A DNA stretch of 36,229 nucleotides from Roseomonas sp. 18066 (GCF_902706185.1 NZ_CACSJM010000055.1:1-36229), one strand, 5' to 3'. Positions 25,562 to 34,470 are shown, counted from the stretch's first letter. A program made the numbers and translations. The notes: a model not told the origin generated them from the letters alone.

Positions 25562-27843
25562 GCCTTCACCGCCCGCACCCGGATGGTGCCGGCCGCCAGG
25601 TCGATGGGGTCGGTGTGGCGGTTCCAGGCGGTCACCGTGATCAACCCGTCGGCGCCGACATTGGCGTGGAAGACGATGCCGGTGGTGGGCCGGCTGAAGG
25701 CAGCCTGGACGAAGTCGCCGGTGTGCACGCCGGGCACCGAGACGCCGATCTGCGCCGAGCCGCCGGCCAGGATGCTGGGCGGGTCCCAGGCGAGTTCGGC
25801 CACCAGCTCCCGCTTGCCATGCGGCAGGTTGGGCTGGCCGTAGAGCAGCGGCGGCGCGAAGGCCGGGTCGCAATAGAGGCGCATCGACCGCACCTCGTAG
25901 TCGCGGCCCAGCCGGGCCACGCCGATGATGGCATAGGCGACATCGGCACCGACCCGCAGCGTCTGCAGCCGGGTCAGGGTGGCATCCGCATTGTCGGCAT
26001 TGCCCTGCCACCAGCGCGGCGTCTCGGCCCAGGTCATCGACATGCCCGAGGCCTTGACCTGCGCGCCATGCACCGGCTCGGAGATCAGCGCCATCGACGC
26101 GTCGAAGCACTGCACGATCAGCCGCGGCTCGTCGGCATCGACGACGAGGGCGAATTCCTTGCAGAGCCGGGTGTCGACGACGAAGCCGATGGCGCGGCCG
26201 CCGGTCAGCAGCACGCCGGCATCGGTCAGGGTGTAGTTGTCGAGCGCGCGGAAGGTGAATTGCGGCAGCGTCGTCGGGCTGCCGGAGACGTTGGTCGACA
26301 GCGCCGCCAGCTTCTCGAACCCCGTCTCCGTCGCGCTCCAGCGGATCGCGGCGGCGCGCAGGTTGGAAACGTCGCCGACCAGGCGCAGCGCCTCGCGATG
26401 GCCGACCGCCTGGTGCAGCGCCCGCACCACCGAGCCGACGCGGGTGGCGGTCGACGCATAGTCGATCGAGACATTGTAGCCCTGGCTGGCCCAGGCGACC
26501 TCGTAGACATGGTCCTGGGCGCCGGCGGTGTGGCGGGCGACGAAGGGGTCGCAGCCCTCCATCCGCATGCCATAGACCATCACCGCGCGGCTGTTCACCT
26601 GCATCAGGAAGGGGATGCCGGTGCAGGGCTTGTCGCGCGACTGCAGCTCGAAGGCGGGGCCGTGGAAGACGTGGCGGTTATGCGCCACATAGGCGCCAGG
26701 CTCGGCCGAGAAGCGCACGCCATAGCGGTCGCGATCGACGTTAACCGACTGCCCATGGGCGAAGTGGCCGCCATAGTATCGGACAGACGTGTTCCAGGCG
26801 CCCGCCGTCTGGGTGCGCACGTCGAGGCCGATGCCGTTGTTGACGATGCGCCCCAGATGGATGTTGCTGTCCTCGACGCCGCGCTCGACGCCCAGGCTGC
26901 GGATGCCGATGGTGAAGCCCTCGACCTGGCGCAGCTCGACGACGCAGCTGTCGAGGTTGCGCAGCAGCACGCCGATGTCGCGCTCGTCCAGCCAGTCGGT
27001 GATGGTGGCGCGCAGCACGCGGATGCCGTGGTAGTACTTGGCCTGGTTGCGCACCGCCGCACCGTCGCCGATGGTCAGCGCCGTCTCGCCACCCGGCCCG
27101 GCATAGAGGATGGCGCCGCGCATCAGCAGCCCGCCCGAGGCGCCCGGGAAGATCAGCGGCACCGTCGTCCGGTGCATGCCCTCGCCGATCTCCAGGAACC
27201 GGCCGGAGGCGCCCGCGGCATTCATCGCCGCCTGCAGCGCCGGCCCGTCATCGGTGACGCCGTCGCCCATGGCGCCGAAGTCGCGCGCCGTCAGCCGCTC
27301 GGCCAGCTTGTCGGCGATGCTGCGCGGAATGGCGCCGCCAAAGGGCACCTGCATCACCGGGTCGCGCGGCAGCGCCGTCGCATTGCCGAGCGAATCGAAG
27401 CCGAGCACCCGGTTGGCGCGCCCCGCCTTGTCCGGCAGCACCAGCGAGGCCGGCAGGTCCGTCGCCGGCGCCCGCAGCGCGCCGGAGAATTCCTCGCGCA
27501 GCTCCTGGGTGAAGGCGACCTGGCGGTCCAGCTCCTCGTTGAGCGTCGCGGCGCGCAGCAGCCCGTTCGGCTGGAAGTCGGTGATGCGCTGCACCGGCAG
27601 CACGCGGCGCAGCAGCAGCCGGCTGCCAAGCGGCGGCGCCACGGCCAGCGTCACGCTGCCGCCATTCGAGCTGCCGGCGCCGCTGACCGAATAGGCCGAG
27701 GCCGGCTGCTCCAGGCCGTCGATGCGCAGCTCCAGGTCGCTCGCCTCGAAGATCGGGAAGGGATAGACGAAGACGGTCTGCGCGCCATCCGCCGCGTAGT
27801 GGACACGCGGCGCGATGTCGCCGATGCGGATATGCTCGGCCAT
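25558..27843 (-). CDS. T7-type tail fibre / tailspike with pectate-lyase-like domain
   Basis: 761 residues. The first 150 or so (IRIGDIAPRVHYAADGAQT, FVYPFPIFEASDLELRIDG) match the particle-binding domain of T7 gp17-type fibres. Residues around 190-250 (RDFGAMGDGVTDDGPALQAA) are the classic start of a right-handed beta-helix of the pectate-lyase-3 type found in tailspikes that cut surface polysaccharide. Beta-rich repeats fill the rest. It is expected to bind or degrade the capsule or O-antigen of the target cell. It is intact, so host recognition is retained if the particle is made. SD-like AGAGAGAT lies upstream of the ATG. Confidence 0.88.
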   Translation of the reverse strand: MAEHIRIGDIAPRVHYAADGAQTVFVYPFPIFEASDLELRIDGLEQPASAYSVSGAGSSNGGSVTLAVAPPLGSRLLLRRVLPVQRITDFQPNGLLRAATLNEELDRQVAFTQELREEFSGALRAPATDLPASLVLPDKAGRANRVLGFDSLGNATALPRDPVMQVPFGGAIPRSIADKLAERLTARDFGAMGDGVTDDGPALQAAMNAAGASGRFLEIGEGMHRTTVPLIFPGASGGLLMRGAILYAGPGGETALTIGDGAAVRNQAKYYHGIRVLRATITDWLDERDIGVLLRNLDSCVVELRQVEGFTIGIRSLGVERGVEDSNIHLGRIVNNGIGLDVRTQTAGAWNTSVRYYGGHFAHGQSVNVDRDRYGVRFSAEPGAYVAHNRHVFHGPAFELQSRDKPCTGIPFLMQVNSRAVMVYGMRMEGCDPFVARHTAGAQDHVYEVAWASQGYNVSIDYASTATRVGSVVRALHQAVGHREALRLVGDVSNLRAAAIRWSATETGFEKLAALSTNVSGSPTTLPQFTFRALDNYTLTDAGVLLTGGRAIGFVVDTRLCKEFALVVDADEPRLIVQCFDASMALISEPVHGAQVKASGMSMTWAETPRWWQGNADNADATLTRLQTLRVGADVAYAIIGVARLGRDYEVRSMRLYCDPAFAPPLLYGQPNLPHGKRELVAELAWDPPSILAGGSAQIGVSVPGVHTGDFVQAAFSRPTTGIVFHANVGADGLITVTAWNRHTDPIDLAAGTIRVRAVKA

Positions 27844-27909
27844 GCGGATCTCTCTTGCGGAAGGGTGGCGGGGACGGCGTCAGCCGGGCAGCGCAGTTCC
27901 GGAGGGCGC

Positions 27910-28350
27910 TTAGTCGAGCAGCGAGCGCAGCGCGCCGCCGAAGCTGTTGCCGGCGCGCAGCCAGGTGGTCAGCGACCCGTCGGCGTTCAGCAGCGAGCTG
28001 CGCCCGGCCGCCATCCGCGCCTCGAAGCGGTCGTCGCTGTCGGCGGCGGCCTCGGCGGCATCCTGCTGCAGCCCGGCGGTGATCGCCGCCGCCGAGCCCT
28101 GGTCGGGGCTGACGCCGGCCGCCGCCAGCCGGGCGCGGGTCGAGGCCATGGTGCGTTCCAGCGCCGCCTCGCGTTCCCGCGTGTCGGTGGCCTGCTGGGC
28201 GGCCAGCTGCTGCTGCCGGGCGGCCAGCGTCGCCGCCTCCTGCTGCTGTTGCGCCTTGGCCTGGGCCGCCTGCGCCTGGCCCTGGCGCACCGTGCCGTAG
28301 AGCGAGGCGCCGGTGCCGATCAGCGTGGCGATGGGGGCGAGCTGGGCCAT
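27910..28350 (-). CDS. Small virion protein, internal-virion-protein-like
   Basis: 146 residues. The N-terminus has a glycine-rich hydrophobic stretch (IATLIGTGASLYG), then a long Ala/Gln-rich coiled coil (about 22-75; AQAKAQQQQEAATLAARQQQ), then a conserved-looking block (ARLAAAGVSPDQGSAAAI). This is the form of T7 gp14-like internal core proteins and of many podovirus proteins lying between tail tube and fibre. It shares a stop/start with tail tubular B (TGATG). No counterparts of the large T7 gp15 and gp16 follow. Confidence 0.6.
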   Translation of the reverse strand: MAQLAPIATLIGTGASLYGTVRQGQAQAAQAKAQQQQEAATLAARQQQLAAQQATDTREREAALERTMASTRARLAAAGVSPDQGSAAAITAGLQQDAAEAAADSDDRFEARMAAGRSSLLNADGSLTTWLRAGNSFGGALRSLLD

Positions 28351-30230
28351 CAGTCGGTCATCCTCGTCTCGGTGGTGACGGAAAGCAGCGTCAGCGGCAG
28401 CGGCGTGTCGCCCTCGATGCGCCACAGCGGCAGCAGGGTGTCGCGCCGCCAGCCGAAGCCGCGCAGCGTGACATCGCCGGTGAAGCGCGCCGGCGCCGCA
28501 TCCAGCAGCGCGGTATCCAGCCTGCGGAACGGCACCGGCTGCAGCCCGCGGCCCAGATCGACGGACAGCGCCGCCGTCTCCAGCAGGCGGAACCCGGCCG
28601 AGACCAGCCGCAGCGGCCCGCTGCGCGCCCCCGCCGCGCCGCCCAGCTGCGGCGGCAGCGGCTCGATCACATGGGCGAAGCCGAGGCCCGCCTGCAGCGC
28701 GAAGGCCTCCGGGTCGATGGTGACGCTGTCGGCGCCGACGGTCGCCGTGCCGCGGGGCGCGCCATCGGCCACCACCTGCACGACGCGCCCGGCCAGGTGG
28801 CCGAGCCCGCTCCAGACGGTCTGCGCGACCGTGTTGCCGCCGGTCAGCCCGGCATCGACGGCGAGGCCCGGATCGAAACGTTCGAGCCGCGGGCTGCCGT
28901 CGCGGTCGATGGCGCACCAGACGGTGCCGTCGATCTCGGCCAGCGACAGGAAGCGCCCTGGCGTGTCCTGCCGCGTCCAGGCGGTGACCTGCTCGGCGCG
29001 GTAGAGGGTCAGCGTCGCCAGCCAGCCGCCGGCCATGGCCACATGCAGCAGCCGCCGCGTCTGGTCATAGGCCATGGCCACCGGCGCCTGCACCAGGTGC
29101 CGCGCGATCAGCGCCAGGTCGTTCGCCTGATAGGCCTGGGCGACATCGGTATAGGCGTATTCATGCACCGCCTGCCCCGACCGCGCGACGAAGATGGTGC
29201 TGCCATCGACATCGACGGGGGCGATGCTGCGCGCGACCGGCGAGCCGATCCGCGTCTGCCGGTGCAGCTGGATCGAGGACGGCGTCATCGGGTCGCCGGT
29301 GACCATCCATTCGGCGCCCGAGGTGAAGACCTGCAGGTGCCGCCCCGAGAAGACGGCGCGGATGGCGTTCACCTGGTCCGACAGCAGGCCGAACTCGATC
29401 GCCTGGTCATCGAGGCCGCTGCCCAGGTCGAAATTGAACAGGTCGCCGGAGCGCGACAGCCACAGCCGGTTCGGCAGGTCGCGCGCGCCGCCCAGCACCA
29501 GCCGGTCCTGGTGGAAGCAGGCGCTGACCGGCCAGCCGCGGGCGCCGCTGAAGGCGGCCTCGTCCCAATCCGTGGTCGTCGCCGCCGAGGGCAGCGTCTC
29601 CGACAGCGTCGCCGTCGCCGTGGTGGTCGAGCTGACGCCGGTGACCACCAGGTGCTTGCCCTGGAGCCGCAGCGACGACCCGACATGGCCGGGCTGGAAG
29701 AAGTCGCCCGTGCAGGTCAGCGAGATCGCCCCGCTGGTCCCGCTCGGCGTCATCGCGATGCCCGGCGGCAGGAAGCGGAAATACGGCAGGAAAACCCAGT
29801 CCCAGCCGCCGATGCTCCAGCTGGTGTGGCTGGTGCGCGTCACCTTCTGCGGCGTCATCTCGGGATGCAGCAGCAGCAGCGTGTCGGCGCTCTGCGTCCA
29901 GGCCAGCTGGTCGAGCATCGCGGCCGTCCAGGGCGCGGCGAGGCTCGCCACCTCGGCATCGCCCAGGAAGACCTGCAGCCGCTGATGCGTCAGCGCCAGC
30001 AGATAGGTCTGCTCGGTGTTGAACTCGAAGGCCACCAGCCGCGCGGCGCCGGGCAGCACTGCCACATGCCGCAGCCCGGGCCGGCGCGTCACGCCGCCGG
30101 TCGGCTCGATGAAGACATTGCGCAACCGCCGCGCCCCGTTCTCGAAGGCGCGCAGGTCGCCGCGGCCCAGCAGCTGGTCGCTGAGCTCGCCTGCGGTGAA
30201 GCTGGTCTTGATGCTGCGGCCGGCGGCCAT
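28350..30230 (-). CDS. Podovirus tail tubular protein B (T7 gp12-like nozzle)
   Basis: 626 residues. The opening SFTAGELSDQLLGRGDLRAFENGARRL (typical of this protein class) and FIEPTGGVTRRPG are seen in nearly all T7/P22-type nozzle or stabilisation proteins. The middle has repeated beta-propeller-like blades, for example FHQDRLVLGGARDLPNRLWLS, and GAEWMVTGD. It forms the tail tube end that connects to the fibres. It starts three bases after tail tubular A with an AAGGGGGTG ribosome site. No truncation is seen. Confidence 0.88.
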   Translation of the reverse strand: MAAGRSIKTSFTAGELSDQLLGRGDLRAFENGARRLRNVFIEPTGGVTRRPGLRHVAVLPGAARLVAFEFNTEQTYLLALTHQRLQVFLGDAEVASLAAPWTAAMLDQLAWTQSADTLLLLHPEMTPQKVTRTSHTSWSIGGWDWVFLPYFRFLPPGIAMTPSGTSGAISLTCTGDFFQPGHVGSSLRLQGKHLVVTGVSSTTTATATLSETLPSAATTTDWDEAAFSGARGWPVSACFHQDRLVLGGARDLPNRLWLSRSGDLFNFDLGSGLDDQAIEFGLLSDQVNAIRAVFSGRHLQVFTSGAEWMVTGDPMTPSSIQLHRQTRIGSPVARSIAPVDVDGSTIFVARSGQAVHEYAYTDVAQAYQANDLALIARHLVQAPVAMAYDQTRRLLHVAMAGGWLATLTLYRAEQVTAWTRQDTPGRFLSLAEIDGTVWCAIDRDGSPRLERFDPGLAVDAGLTGGNTVAQTVWSGLGHLAGRVVQVVADGAPRGTATVGADSVTIDPEAFALQAGLGFAHVIEPLPPQLGGAAGARSGPLRLVSAGFRLLETAALSVDLGRGLQPVPFRRLDTALLDAAPARFTGDVTLRGFGWRRDTLLPLWRIEGDTPLPLTLLSVTTETRMTD

Positions 30231-30233
30231 CGC

Positions 30234-30803
30234 TCACCCCCTTGCCGTGATCAGCGGGAAATCCTGCAGCGCCCGCGTGGTCTTCTGCTGGCTGTCGACC
30301 AGCCGGGCATGGCGGAACTCCGCCTCCGCCAGACGGTGCAGCATCTCCGTCCGCGCGCTGCTCTCGGTCAGCGGAATGCAGAACTCCGCCGCCAGCCGCG
30401 TCGCCAGGGCGCTGGCGAAGAAGGCGGGGAAGACGCTCTCATCGGGGCGGAACAGATAGGTCAGCGTGACGCGCGGCGAATCCGCGTGCAGCCGGTTCTC
30501 CTGCAGCCGGTACAGCAGGCCCCTGCCCGCCCCCTCGCCACCCGCCGACAGCACGCGGAGAAAGTCCGCGGGCAGCTGGAACGCGTAAGAGAAGTCGGCG
30601 ACGGGGACGGCCAGCAGGCGCGGCAGATCCATCTGCCCCGACGCGAAACTCCAGGGATGCGACGACAACATCGCATCGCGCACCGACGGATACAGATTGG
30701 CCGCCACCTCCGCCTCGGCGCTGCCCTCCTCGAAGGACGCCACAGGCTGCGCGCCAATCTTCAGCAACGCCCGCGAGCACAGGACCAAAGCGGATAACGG
30801 CAT
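30234..30803 (-). CDS. Podovirus tail tubular protein A (T7 gp11-like adaptor)
   Basis: 189 residues from ATG 30803, which has a strong AGGAGGTG site. The start LSALVLCSRALLKIGAQPVASF, then NLYPSVRDAMLSSHPWSFA, is the hallmark of gp11/gp4-like tail adaptors that ring the portal. The helix near residues 135-160 (FFASALATRLAAEFCIPLTES) also fits. It is the partner of the adjacent nozzle protein. An upstream ATG (30842) would place the start inside the terminator and is rejected. Confidence 0.87.
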   Translation of the reverse strand: MPLSALVLCSRALLKIGAQPVASFEEGSAEAEVAANLYPSVRDAMLSSHPWSFASGQMDLPRLLAVPVADFSYAFQLPADFLRVLSAGGEGAGRGLLYRLQENRLHADSPRVTLTYLFRPDESVFPAFFASALATRLAAEFCIPLTESSARTEMLHRLAEAEFRHARLVDSQQKTTRALQDFPLITARG

Positions 30804-30816
30804 CGGCCACCTCCTA

Positions 30817-30853
30817 CAAAAACAAGAAAAGCGAGAGGGCACCGCCCTCTCGC
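30817..30853 (-). terminator. Strong terminator directly behind the capsid gene
   Basis: A perfect 10-bp stem GCGAGAGGGC/GCCCTCTCGC (30831-30840 with 30844-30853) is followed on the minus strand by TTTTCTTGTTTTT (30818-30830). It lies between capsid and tail tubular A, where T7 has its late terminator after gene 10. Readthrough would be needed for the tail and terminase genes, giving more capsid than tail. Confidence 0.8.
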
Positions 30854-30883
30854 GCTCTCCCGCCAGGAAACTGAGTTTCCTGG
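30831..30883. repeat. Double-hairpin extragenic repeat (type A) inside the virus-like operon
   Basis: The same layout as the chromosomal copy at 5306-5360: first hairpin (GAGAGGGC core), identical linker GCTCTCCCG, then a second perfect 9-bp hairpin CCAGGAAAC/GTTTCCTGG (30863-30871 with 30875-30883) and a GGACC tail leading to CCGTCA. A host repeat inside the structural operon suggests long residence in this genome. Confidence 0.75.
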
Positions 30884-30891
30884 ACCTTCCG

Positions 30892-31725
30892 TCACTCGAA
30901 GCAGCGCATGCGGACGACGCCGGCCGGATCGATCAGCACGGCGCCCTGGCTCATCATGTTGTTGACGAAATACGCGGCGCGATCGCCGTGCCAGGTCAGA
31001 TCGGTGGTGATCTCCTGCGCCACGGCATGGCCGATGGCGGTCTTGTGGTAGAAATAGCAGAAGCGCAGGTCGCCGCTCTTGGTCAGCCCCGAATGCGGCA
31101 TCCAGGTCGCGCCCAGCCAATGCTTCACCTGCGTGCCCTTCCAGGGCAGCTCGCTCTCGCCGACATACTGGGTGTTGGCGAATTCCTCGATCTGCATCAG
31201 CTCCGACCACTGCTTCCAGCCGACCACGGCGAAACGCCCGCCATCGTCGGGGACATCGGCCGCACCGAGCATCTCGAAGGCCAGCAGCACCTTCGCCTTG
31301 GTCAGCCCGTCGGTGTCGGTGGTGCCGGTGGCGGTGTCGGTCGCCTCCTCGGTGCCGGCATCCAGCGCCGCGATCACCAGCTCGTCGGTCTTGCGGCCCA
31401 GCGCATAGGCGCCGGCGGCGGCGACCACCTGGCGCTCGTCGACATTGGTCTTCAGCTCGTCCAGCCGGTCGATCCACTCGCCGGCATAATAGTCCTGCAG
31501 GAAGCATTCGACAGTCGAATGCGCCAGGTTCATCACCGGCACCGCGCCGTTGCGCGCCTTGGCGGCGGCGATGCCATGACCGACGATCGGGAAGACGGTC
31601 GAGGCGCCGCGCACGCCCGTCTTGCTGCGCACGGTCGGGCGCAGCTTGCTGCCCTGCCGCTGATAGGCCTCGTGCACCTCGGACTCGAACTGCTTGATGA
31701 AGACCTGGTCAATGGAACCGGACAT
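30892..31725 (-). CDS. Major capsid protein (podovirus type)
   Basis: 277 residues, with a GAAGGAAC ribosome site. The start IDQVFIKQFESEVHEAYQRQGSKLRPTVR (N-arm) and VNNMMSQGAVLIDPAGVVRMRC (C-terminal strand) are those of capsid proteins of small T7-like and related podoviruses; the body is rich in the alternating helix/strand content of the HK97 fold. Position between scaffold and tail tubular A, and the terminator directly behind it, both support the call. It should assemble the icosahedral head. Confidence 0.82.
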   Translation of the reverse strand: MSGSIDQVFIKQFESEVHEAYQRQGSKLRPTVRSKTGVRGASTVFPIVGHGIAAAKARNGAVPVMNLAHSTVECFLQDYYAGEWIDRLDELKTNVDERQVVAAAGAYALGRKTDELVIAALDAGTEEATDTATGTTDTDGLTKAKVLLAFEMLGAADVPDDGGRFAVVGWKQWSELMQIEEFANTQYVGESELPWKGTQVKHWLGATWMPHSGLTKSGDLRFCYFYHKTAIGHAVAQEITTDLTWHGDRAAYFVNNMMSQGAVLIDPAGVVRMRCFE

Positions 31726-31868
31726 GCGGTGTTCCTTCGCGAAGCATCAGGTTTCAGGGGTCATCGGCCCGGGCGCGCGGTTGTCCGCCATGACAGGCGG
31801 CCGCGCAGCGCCAGGCAGGCCGCGGCGCCCACGAAGGGGTTGCGCCGCGGAAATTCGTGGGGGCGCCG

Positions 31869-32594
31869 TCAGCCCTGGCCGAAGAGCTTCTTGAAGCCGT
31901 CGGTGACGCGCTTGACGTATTCCGGCTCGCGCGAGCGCCAGTAGCGCGGGTCGCGCATCATCCGGCGCAGCGCCTGCTCGTCGATCGGCGCCGGTGGCGC
32001 GCCGTCGCGCGCCAGGCTGGGCTCGGCCTTCTGCATCATCCGGTGCAGCGCCAGCACGCCCTCGGCGGTGGTCGACAGCGCCTCGAAGACGCCGGGCGCC
32101 AGGTTCGCCTTGCCCCAGCTGGCGATCTGGCCGGCGATGCGCTGGAAGCCCTCGGCGCCGCCGAATTCCTGCTCCAGCTTGGCGCGCTGCTTCTGCGCCT
32201 CGTAATCGGCGGCGGCCTCGGCGATCAGCGGCAGCAGCCGCTCGGCGGCCAGGTCATAGACCAGCTGCACCTGGGCGCAGGTGAAGCCGGCCCCGTGCAG
32301 CCGCTTGTTGATCTCGGGGTCCGACCCGCAGAGCGGGTGCTTTTCCTCGACCTCGTATTCCTCCGGCGCGGCGGGGACGCCGAGCGCGCGCCGAAAACGG
32401 TTGCGCTCCTCCTCCGGCGCGTCCTCGCCCGGCGGCACCAGCCGCTGCGACAGGCGCTTCTCCAGCTCGCGATAGGATTTCAGCAGCGCCTCGATGCGCA
32501 GCGACTTGCTGTCGCTGTCCCAGAACTTCTCCGGGATCGCCTCGGGACGGGCCTCGTCGCTCTCGGGCGCGGGGTCCAGCAGGTTCTCGGCCAT
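31869..32594 (-). CDS. Phage scaffolding protein
   Basis: 241 residues from ATG 32594 (GAGGAG upstream). It is very acidic and helical with a proline-rich start (AENLLDPAPESDEARPEAIP), FWDSDSKSLRIEALLKSYRELEKRL, and a basic C-terminal tail (VKRVTDGFKKLF) for capsid binding, as in T7 gp9-type scaffolds. It lies between portal and capsid genes, the expected place. The 143 bases between its stop and the capsid start contain no further gene. Confidence 0.8.
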   Translation of the reverse strand: MAENLLDPAPESDEARPEAIPEKFWDSDSKSLRIEALLKSYRELEKRLSQRLVPPGEDAPEEERNRFRRALGVPAAPEEYEVEEKHPLCGSDPEINKRLHGAGFTCAQVQLVYDLAAERLLPLIAEAAADYEAQKQRAKLEQEFGGAEGFQRIAGQIASWGKANLAPGVFEALSTTAEGVLALHRMMQKAEPSLARDGAPPAPIDEQALRRMMRDPRYWRSREPEYVKRVTDGFKKLFGQG

Positions 32595-32602
32595 GCGGCG
32601 TC

Positions 32603-34021
32603 TCACTCCTCGGCGGGGGTCAGGATGCCGGCCGGCGCGGACAGCGCGCGGGCCAGGTGGCGGGTGGTGGCGACCAGGTCGAGCTGCGCCGTCGCCTGCG
32701 GCCCCAGCGCCGCCACCGCCTGCAGGAACAGCAGCGTGTTGGAGGCGTCGGCGCGGCCCTGGACGCGCGCCAGCGGCGAGTCGTAGGTCAGCCGCACCTC
32801 CCGCCCGTCCAGCAGCAGCGGCGGCACCTCGCCGCGGCGGCGCAGGATCGACAGGCAGCGGGCGATCAGCGGCGTCAGCAGCTCGGCCTGCAGCCGGCCG
32901 TAAGTGGCGCCCAGCAGGCGCGCGGTCTCGGCGCTGCGCTCCAGCACCTCGGTCGCGGTCATGCTGGCCTGGCGCGGGGCGGACAGCCGGTCGGCCAGCA
33001 GCGCGGTGCGGATCCGCGTGCGCAGGTCGGTCAGCACCAGCTGCGAGATGTCGAAGTTGCCGGGTGCGGCCAGCGGCGTCAGCCCCGACGACCCCGGCGC
33101 CTTCGGGATGATGGCGCCCGGCACCAGCTGGACGGTGGCCGGGTTCAGCACCCCGTCATCCTCGGCCTGCCAGATGCCGGTGGCCGCGATCGAGGCGTTC
33201 TTCAGCACCAGCTCGACCACCTTGTTGGCGGTGCGGATGTCGGGCAGCGCCTTCATCACCGGCCCGCGCCCATAGACCTCGCCGGGCGCCTTCATCCAGC
33301 GGAAGGCCAGGAACGGGCTGTCCAGGAACCGCCCGGTGGCCAGCGGCACCGCGCGCCCCTCCCAGTCCAGCACGGCGAGGTAGCCGCAGCCGGTCCGCTC
33401 CGGCCACACCGCCTCGACCACCCGGTGGCGGACCGGGTTTTCCTCGGTGCCCTCGATGCCCGGTGGCAGGACGGCGTCGGGGTAGCGGCGGCGCAGCGTC
33501 GCGGCGTCCAGCGCCGCGGCGCGGTAGACGGTGTCGAGCCGGCCGCTCTCGCCCTCCTCCAGCACCGCCTCGCGCAGCGGCACGGCGGTGAAGCGCAGCG
33601 CGGAGAGGCCACCCGGCGGCGCCTCCTCCACCAGCAGCACGCCGCTACCGGCGACGACGAGGTCGAGGAAGGCCTGGTGCATCTCGACCGCGAAGTTGGA
33701 GCGGTCCAGATGCCCCTGCAGCGTCTCCGCCGCCTCCTCCAGCGCCGCCGCCGCGGCGGGGCCCTGGGCGCTTTCCGCCAGGGCCCGCGACGGGGCCAGG
33801 CCGAACCAGCGCGACCAGGGCGGCGTCAGCTCGGCCAGCAGGCTGGCGGCCAGCTGCTCGGCGGCGTCGGGGGCGGTCGCGTCATAGAGCTGCGCGCCGC
33901 CGGCGCCGGGGGTGCCGGACAGGACATGGTCGTAGCATTCCTGCCAGACGCCCTCCCACGGGCGGCGCCGGGCCAGCGCTGCCGCGTGGCGCGGCAGCAG
34001 GGTCTCGGGGGTCAGGGTCAT
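32603..34021 (-). CDS. Head-to-tail connector / portal protein (T7 gp8-like)
   Basis: 472 residues. Typical T7-type portal blocks are seen: RRPWEGVWQECYDHVLS near the start, LYDATAPDAAEQLAASLLAELTPPWSRWF near 45-72, RSNFAVEMHQAFLDLVVAGSGVLLVEE near 107-132, PFLAFRWMKAPGEVYGRGPVM near 235-255, and MTATEVLERSAETARLLGATYGRLQAELLTPLI near 355-385. It forms the dodecameric ring for DNA entry. GGGGGAG precedes the ATG. It starts four bases behind the small upstream gene. Confidence 0.92.
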   Translation of the reverse strand: MTLTPETLLPRHAAALARRRPWEGVWQECYDHVLSGTPGAGGAQLYDATAPDAAEQLAASLLAELTPPWSRWFGLAPSRALAESAQGPAAAAALEEAAETLQGHLDRSNFAVEMHQAFLDLVVAGSGVLLVEEAPPGGLSALRFTAVPLREAVLEEGESGRLDTVYRAAALDAATLRRRYPDAVLPPGIEGTEENPVRHRVVEAVWPERTGCGYLAVLDWEGRAVPLATGRFLDSPFLAFRWMKAPGEVYGRGPVMKALPDIRTANKVVELVLKNASIAATGIWQAEDDGVLNPATVQLVPGAIIPKAPGSSGLTPLAAPGNFDISQLVLTDLRTRIRTALLADRLSAPRQASMTATEVLERSAETARLLGATYGRLQAELLTPLIARCLSILRRRGEVPPLLLDGREVRLTYDSPLARVQGRADASNTLLFLQAVAALGPQATAQLDLVATTRHLARALSAPAGILTPAEE

Positions 34022-34025
34022 GCGC

Positions 34026-34295
34026 TCACTCCCCCAGCAGGGTCTTGCGCCCGCCGGCCAATCCCGGGGCCAATCCGGGGGCGAGCGCCGGGACGGGCGC
34101 GGCGGGGGCTTCCTCCATCACCCCGCGGGCGGAGGTGGCGATGGTGCCGGCCAGGCCGCGGCGGGCGCGCTGCTGGCTGTCGGCCCGGGCGGTCTGCGCC
34201 GCCGCCTCGGGACTGGTCGCGGCGGCAGGGGTCGGATCGGCCGTGGCGGTCGGGACGACGACCACCGGCTTCGGGGCTCGGAACAGGCCACCCAT
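34026..34295 (-). CDS. Small virus-cluster protein of unknown function
   Basis: 89 residues. It opens MGGLFRAPKPVVVVP, a form common in small proteins that directly precede portals in podovirus-like clusters. A low-complexity Ala/Pro/Thr stretch follows, then QQRARRGLAGTIATSARGV near 42-60, a conserved-looking motif, and a Pro/Gly tail ending GGRKTLLGE. It may be a minor virion component; function unknown. Its 149-base leader holds a promoter-like sequence and a hairpin. Confidence 0.6.
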   Translation of the reverse strand: MGGLFRAPKPVVVVPTATADPTPAAATSPEAAAQTARADSQQRARRGLAGTIATSARGVMEEAPAAPVPALAPGLAPGLAGGRKTLLGE

Positions 34296-34339
34296 GCGCG
34301 TGCGGGCTCCTCTGCTGCGGGGGGGACCCAACGACCGGC

Positions 34340-34379
34340 CCGAACGAAGAAACCCTGCCGGAGCCCCCCCCCGGCAGGG
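34340..34379 (-). promoter_or_regulatory. Leader hairpin, possible attenuator ahead of the portal operon
   Basis: CCCTGCCGG (34353-34361) pairs perfectly with CCGGCAGGG (34371-34379). On the minus strand it is followed by TTTCTTCGTTCG, a moderate T-rich tract. It could reduce readthrough from the two upstream genes, or act as an mRNA-stabilising 5' hairpin. Confidence 0.45.
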
Positions 34380-34441
34380 CTCGAGGTCGGGGGGGCGCGG
34401 GGAGGATGCCGCCGGGCGCAACTCGCCCCTTGGCGACTGCA

Positions 34442-34470
34442 GTCCTACGCTCTCAGCGAGGCCGCGTCAA
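34442..34470 (-). promoter_or_regulatory. Putative internal promoter of the portal-capsid operon
   Basis: Minus-strand TTGACG (34470-34465), a 17-base spacer, and TAGGAC (34447-34442). The -35 matches consensus at five of six positions and is identical to that of the main promoter near 35429. It overlaps the stop of the gene that ends at 34445. The predicted start near 34435 leaves a leader of about 140 bases. Confidence 0.4.

Noticed and set aside
25615..29004. A 1129-residue plus-strand frame across tail fibre and nozzle genes.
   Set aside because: It spans two real minus-strand genes and their junction and has no recognisable fold; it is a GC-driven shadow.
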